NCBI RefSeq assembly: GCF_037975245.1
Contig: NC_092579.1
Coordinates: forward strand, 24,597,166 to 24,661,165
DNA from: Apostichopus japonicus
Lineage: Eukaryota; Echinodermata; Holothuroidea; Aspidochirotida; Stichopodidae
Direction: 5' to 3'
Length of the DNA: 64,000 bases
This document shows positions 59,660 to 64,000 of the stretch, piece by piece. Position 1 is the first letter of the stretch. Each line of letters starts with the position of its first letter. A program made the position numbers and the translations under genes. Under the pieces are notes generated by a model that ran no database searches, had not been told where the DNA came from, and saw only the letters and a program-made list of their open reading frames with translations.

Positions 59660-61935
59660 GGTTATTACTTCTAGAAATATCTAATGTACCCTTTGGTCAA
59701 CCAATGATTGAAAATTATTTTTTTCCTTTTCAACTGTGGATATCATCTGACTATTTTTTCCCCCTCAATTTCTGAATGTCATTAACTACTCTAGCATAGA
59801 AAGGGAAAACTTAACAACTGGACTACCTTAGTAAGAAGTTCAGGTGTAGGCAAGAAAATATGTTGAAAGATCAAAGATTTTTTTCTTCTTTTTTGTACCC
59901 TGCCCCCTCCAAATATTTACTGGTAACTTAGGTATTTACAAGCAACTTACTTGTCTCCAATCAATTTTCCACCTATTACAATACATGTAGGTAACATTGC
60001 AGCACTATAACCCTTACTACAAATAAACTGGTTGTACCAAAACACCATCCTATGTCATTGACAAAGTGGCTAATCTGCCATTGAAACTAGTGAAAATAGA
60101 TCCACATGCAAGCAAAACTCCTACCAAGAGACACACTTGAGGAGCAGGTGAGTGGACATCAAGAGAGATAATATCATGGTACCTGACATAAACATTGATA
60201 ACCCCCCCCCCCCCGCCCCTCCCATGATGGAAATGACACCTTAAAAGAATGGTCAGACCACAATTTTCCTCAACGGTTATTAATGATGGACTTCTATTTT
60301 CTATCCTTGAAGAGCTGAATAAGAATATCCACAATCTAGGTAACAGACACAGAACTTGTGCCATGGCGCACCATCCATAGAATTTGGCAAGTATTTTAGA
60401 ATGAATTCTGACTGACTGACCTTGTCCTTCTTGCTGCTACAGCAACATTGGGAACCTCCTCAGAAAATCCCTTTAATATGAGGTTAGACTAGATAAGGGC
60501 CATGCAGTCTGGTCAAGATAAGTCCAAGGCTTGAAGTTGGGATGGAACACTTCCCCCATGACCCAACCTCATCCATAGGCACACTGTATGTGGCATTACA
60601 TTTTAGGCTCAAAAGAAACAGGGAAGCCAGTAGTCCCTGGGCCATAACCTATCAGCCCTTCCCAAGAAATAGAAAAGGCATCCATTGCCCAGGCGTATGG
60701 ATGGAATATCTTTGAACAATGTTCAAAGTTGGGATTGGTGGCTGAAGTGAACAGGTTGATTATCAGACAGCCAAACAGGTCTTAGAGTGCAGTACACACT
60801 GTTGGGAAAAAACGACCACTCGGTTCTCTCTGGACAAGGTGTCAATCTTTTTTTATTTTTTGTCCTTCCCAATATTGGTGAGATTCTGAGAACAATGTCG
60901 TTTAGTCGACAGAAATGTAGGTCCTACATTGACTGTTACAGAAATAGACCACTGTGTTGTGTTCTCTGTTAAGACTATCACGAAGTGGTCCCTGAGTTCA
61001 GAATCAAAATGATGTCTCCAGTTCTATCTGATTCATATATGTTGGCTTGCATAATTGCTTAATCAGGTCCCATTGAACATCTATGCCTTCCAAAAGGCCC
61101 TCAACTGGATTTCTGATTCTATGGCCTGTATTCAAGGTAACTACAGGTATGTCAGCCTTTATGTCCAACTCCTCTGAAGGTGTTGTGGTAAATGTGATAC
61201 CCAACAGAGATCACCTCCAGGAGACCAGCATCCACCCAACATCAAGACCCACCTCTTGATACTAAGTTGAGCAAGCTAAGTAATCTTCCCTGTTGAATCT
61301 AACAAAAGGTGTTAGGATATAAGCATCTTTAGGGCCAAGAATCCATAAAGGATCAAGATGGATGAGCATCAATGGGAGTCTAGTCCAGTTTGGTCTTTAT
61401 GAGGACAAGATCCTAAAGTGATGCTGCCTTTATACTCCAACATGGAGTTGAGTAGTTGTAACATACAGTATCACCACCTCCTTCTTTTTAAATGACTGGA
61501 TAGTTTCCAGATATATGCAAAGCATACTGAACACACTAGGATGCAGGGGGGTGTGGCTTCTGAGGACTCATTTATGATTCAAAACTTGGACGCTTCCCTC
61601 ATCATGTCATTCAGAACAAGAAAATATGATACAATGATATTAAATACACTTGTAATTTATGTAGAGGGGCCAAAAGTAGAGGGGTAGAGGACTGTAAGCT
61701 GTAAGGCTCCATAGTAAACAGTGTTTATTCCAGTCGAATATTTTACAGAAGTCATAAAACTGTTGACATCACACACCCAAGCTCTTGCTTTTCAAGTCCA
61801 TTAAAAGGTTCTAAGAATTAGTATGTTGATTCTAAGGTGTATACTTCAAACACTCATTTTTCCCACTAATACTGCAAGTTAGTGGATCAAAATCTGGGAA
61901 AATGCTTAATATTAATCTACCCTGCATATTTATAA
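59660..61935. other. Non-coding sequence with a poly-C tract
   Basis: The poly-C run is at about 60200-60213. Several ORFs of 60-104 codons exist (60050-60364 minus, 60787-60972 plus, 61004-61204 minus), without domains or splice support. A slightly less AT-rich stretch covers 60400-61600, but I cannot support a gene. Confidence 0.4.
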
Positions 61936-62224
61936 CTAGTTATTGGGACGGGTACCCAAGAACCCGGGGGACCAACAAAAAAAATCACAACCGGGTCCAA
62001 GCCTTTACTACTAGGTCCGGAAATTTGAAAAAATCACTAACATTCTCCATTTTCAGTTGCATTTTAATTTGAATTAATGAAAGGAAGGAAAGAAATTAAT
62101 GTTTGTTTTCCATTATTTCATCATTTGGTCATATTATATTTTATCTTGAATGTGCTATTCCCACCCAAGAAAGTATTGATAAACTACATTTGACCACTCT
62201 ACTTATATAGCCTAAGCAATCTCT

Positions 62225-62460
62225 CTGAATTGCATATTGCCACAAATCGCCATATGTCCAATTCAATTGACATATGTAGGTTTCTCTTGCTATCAATGGA
62301 TGACCAGTGTCACATGTTGTTTTCTAACACTCTGTTTGCAAGAAATCAACATATGTCCAATAAAATTGACATATCTCAGTTTCTTTTGCTCTCAATGGAT
62401 GACCAGTGTCACATGTCGTTTTCTAGAGCTCTGATTGGAGGAAATCGACATATATGAAAG
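62225..62460. repeat. Two diverged copies of a 107 bp unit with ACATATGT palindromes
   Basis: 'aatcgccatatgtccaat', 'ttgacatatgtaggtttctcttgct' and 'atggatgaccagtgtcacatg' recur about 107 bp later with changes. A third partial copy begins at about 62445 (aaatcgacatatatg). The short-lived ORFs over it are a consequence of the duplication. Confidence 0.75.
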
Positions 62461-62703
62461 AAGTCGACATATATGTCGAATTAAAATGTCATTTGTCTGC
62501 TTTTCTGCTATGATTGAATTATATTTGCATACTTTGCATAGTCATAGGCCCCAGAATCCAAACAGTTGAAATAAGAATACCTAAACATTATGTTCACAAT
62601 GTTCTTTTCATCCAGAAAAATTTAATGTAAACTGCAAACACTCCTCTTGTAGGTGATAAGGTAGATCCACATACCAAGAATGGAGTGCATCCATGTTGCA
62701 AGT

Positions 62704-63030
62704 AGTGTTCAAATGATAATTGGAATCGGGCCAATTATTGCATAATCGGAACATAATCGGAATAGGTAAAACTTATGTGGAACACCAGTTATGTCATACC
62801 GATTATTCAAAAACATTTGGAAGGTGAAAATACCAACTGCTGTTCTAGGTTTGTTCTTTAACTACAAAACATTTAAATAAAGACACCCTCTACGTCTTTC
62901 ACAATGTAGTTTCATCAAATTAGGGTGCCAGGGTCGCCAATTTTGCTTCCCTTGTGGTTAGTGACTTCAATGATTCTCGGCACAGTAAGCATAGTAACAA
63001 TACCAATTCGCGAATTAACGAATGTGCTGG
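62704..63030. mobile_element. Truncated copy of hAT family 1 (left end only)
   Basis: It runs from TAGTGTTCAAATGATAATTGG to ATTCGCGAATTAACGAATGTGCT. It aligns with 1256-1632, with a deletion of about 40 bp where family 1 has a local duplication (attattcaaaaacatat). Homology stops abruptly at 63031, and no right end is present. Confidence 0.75.
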
Positions 63031-63529
63031 ATATATAAGGCCTATGTTGATTAGCTGAGTATAGGTTATTATGTTTTAGGCATGCAAAGCTCCATAGTGC
63101 AGTATTTGATGCACTAATTTGTAATTTGATGTTTCTTTTTCTCAAAATTTGCAAAGGACCATACTTCCCTGCCCATCTGCTCCCCTTTACCGTGGACCCT
63201 CTTATCTCCATATTTTTTCTACCTTTCGATGTTTGCTGCAATTCCCTCGAAATAATTTAATTTCGGCAGAAATGCTGATAGGCCTCGAATCCATAGCCGT
63301 CGAATTAGGCCTAACAATAGGTTGCTACATTTTAAATGTTCAGGTCTCGGAATATGGTCTACAATTTTGCTCAAATCAATTATGTTTGGGCATAGGGACA
63401 ACTAAACGTTTTCGTTTCTGGTCACTAGTAGGGGAAGTGATATAATAACGTTTACACCGGGTACCAAAACAGGGTAATAAACAGTCATACCCATGGGTAC
63501 CCGGGTACCTGACAATTCCCGTCACAGTA

Positions 63530-64000
63530 CGTGAAAAGCTGAAATTTTTCACTGAACTACCAGAGGCGCTCCAGGTTTGCAATGCATTATTTTTAAGGAT
63601 ATGATAGTCTGCATTTACTTTAAATTCTTTCTTGTTTCATCAATAAATTTGTTAAACAAAGTCAAAGCATTGTGTTTTTTTTTAGTTTATACTGGTTGAA
63701 TTCTAGTAGTGCGTAAGGTGCCATTAGTGATGGCATAATTACTTTTAGTTCAACCAAGATGTTTAGTATAATAACAAAATTTGATACACTCAATCGTGTT
63801 ATTCAGTGGCAAACAAAAATGACTTTTTATATATCTGTGAAGCTACCATTCACTTAATATAGTGAAAGTCAAAAGTTTTCTTTCATACCTAATCTTTGCA
63901 AGTTTAAGTTGAGTTTCATTACACTCCCGACCCGAGAACGAGAGCTACTGTATGACTCAGTCAATGCATCACATAGCCATGCATGTGGCTATCCAAGGCC
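63530..64000. other. AT-rich non-coding sequence to the window edge
   Basis: No supported gene or repeat boundary was seen. Confidence 0.45.

Larger units (their letters stand above)
61941..63529. mobile_element. hAT-like element, family 4 (GGTACCC motif), chimeric with family 1
   Basis: The ends TATTGGGACGGGTACCC and GGGTACC..CCCGTCACAGTA are inverted and rich in GGGTACCC and ACCCGG words. Flanking 8-mers do not match, so the two ends may come from different copies or the duplication has decayed. Bases 62704-63030 inside are the left end of hAT family 1 (see 1256-1640). A direct duplication of about 107 bp lies at 62225-62440. Confidence 0.6.

Noticed and set aside
60050-60364. 104-residue minus-strand ORF with a Gly run
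   Set aside because: The Gly run is the poly-C tract at about 60200; the frame has no domain.
62915-63241. 108-residue minus-strand ORF
   Set aside because: It spans the break between the truncated hAT family 1 copy and unrelated sequence at 63031, so it cannot be one old gene.

Overview
This is a eukaryotic, AT-rich, gene-poor window. It looks like intronic and flanking DNA from a marine invertebrate. No bacterial operon, rRNA, tRNA or CRISPR array was seen. Scattered AGGCCTA words, a DIRS-type tyrosine-recombinase retrotransposon, CR1/L2-like and RTE-like LINE tails, many hAT-like elements and a repeat built of TGACC-rich units together suggest an echinoderm or a related marine deuterostome. 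That placement is inference; no host protein was identified by family.

Host gene. One intron-rich gene appears to run on the minus strand across at least 40 kb. A short coding exon (39996-40052), a 1.16 kb exon (17685-18847) and a 134 bp exon (250-383) have good splice signals, and their reading phases match when joined (0/0, then 2/2). The gene leaves the window at its left edge. The predicted protein is polar, Ser-rich and probably disordered, and I do not recognise it. Introns of about 17 and 21 kb hold most of the mobile elements. A possible 66-residue single-pass membrane ORF lies at 19989-20189.

Mobile elements, left to right: a non-autonomous hAT-like element (1256-2963, TSD TTTGTGAT); a nearly full-length but decayed DIRS element (8191-14302, minus strand) with inverted terminal repeats, an internal complementary region, and gag, RT, RNase H, methyltransferase-like and tyrosine recombinase segments; a second hAT family (20507-22229); an RTE-like LINE tail (about 22345-22800); a pogo/Tc1-like element (29908-31766) inserted in a TGACC repeat; a broken LINE (about 32500-34130); a 534 bp hAT deletion derivative that keeps the transposase C-terminal dimerisation region (35415-35948); CR1/L2-like LINE tails (40798-41376 and 47747-48898); two inverted copies of a third hAT family (42508-43857 and 44333-45665); a truncated second DIRS element (46116-47476) between 28 bp direct repeats; a small MITE (55752-55976); and a chimeric hAT-like region (61941-63529).

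Tandem arrays: an 80 bp unit (36190-36840), a 66-67 bp unit (51455-52560) and a 62 bp unit (58267-59646). A dispersed repeat built of roughly 150 bp TGACC-rich units occurs in at least ten blocks. Its best copies are bounded by inverted ATTCCTTGCCA-like ends, and it carries nuclear-receptor-like DR1 sites.

The remaining stretches (parts of 4-8 kb, 22.9-25 kb, 27.8-29.8 kb, 48.9-51.4 kb, 56.4-58.2 kb and 59.7-61.9 kb) are AT-rich non-coding DNA in which I see no supported gene.
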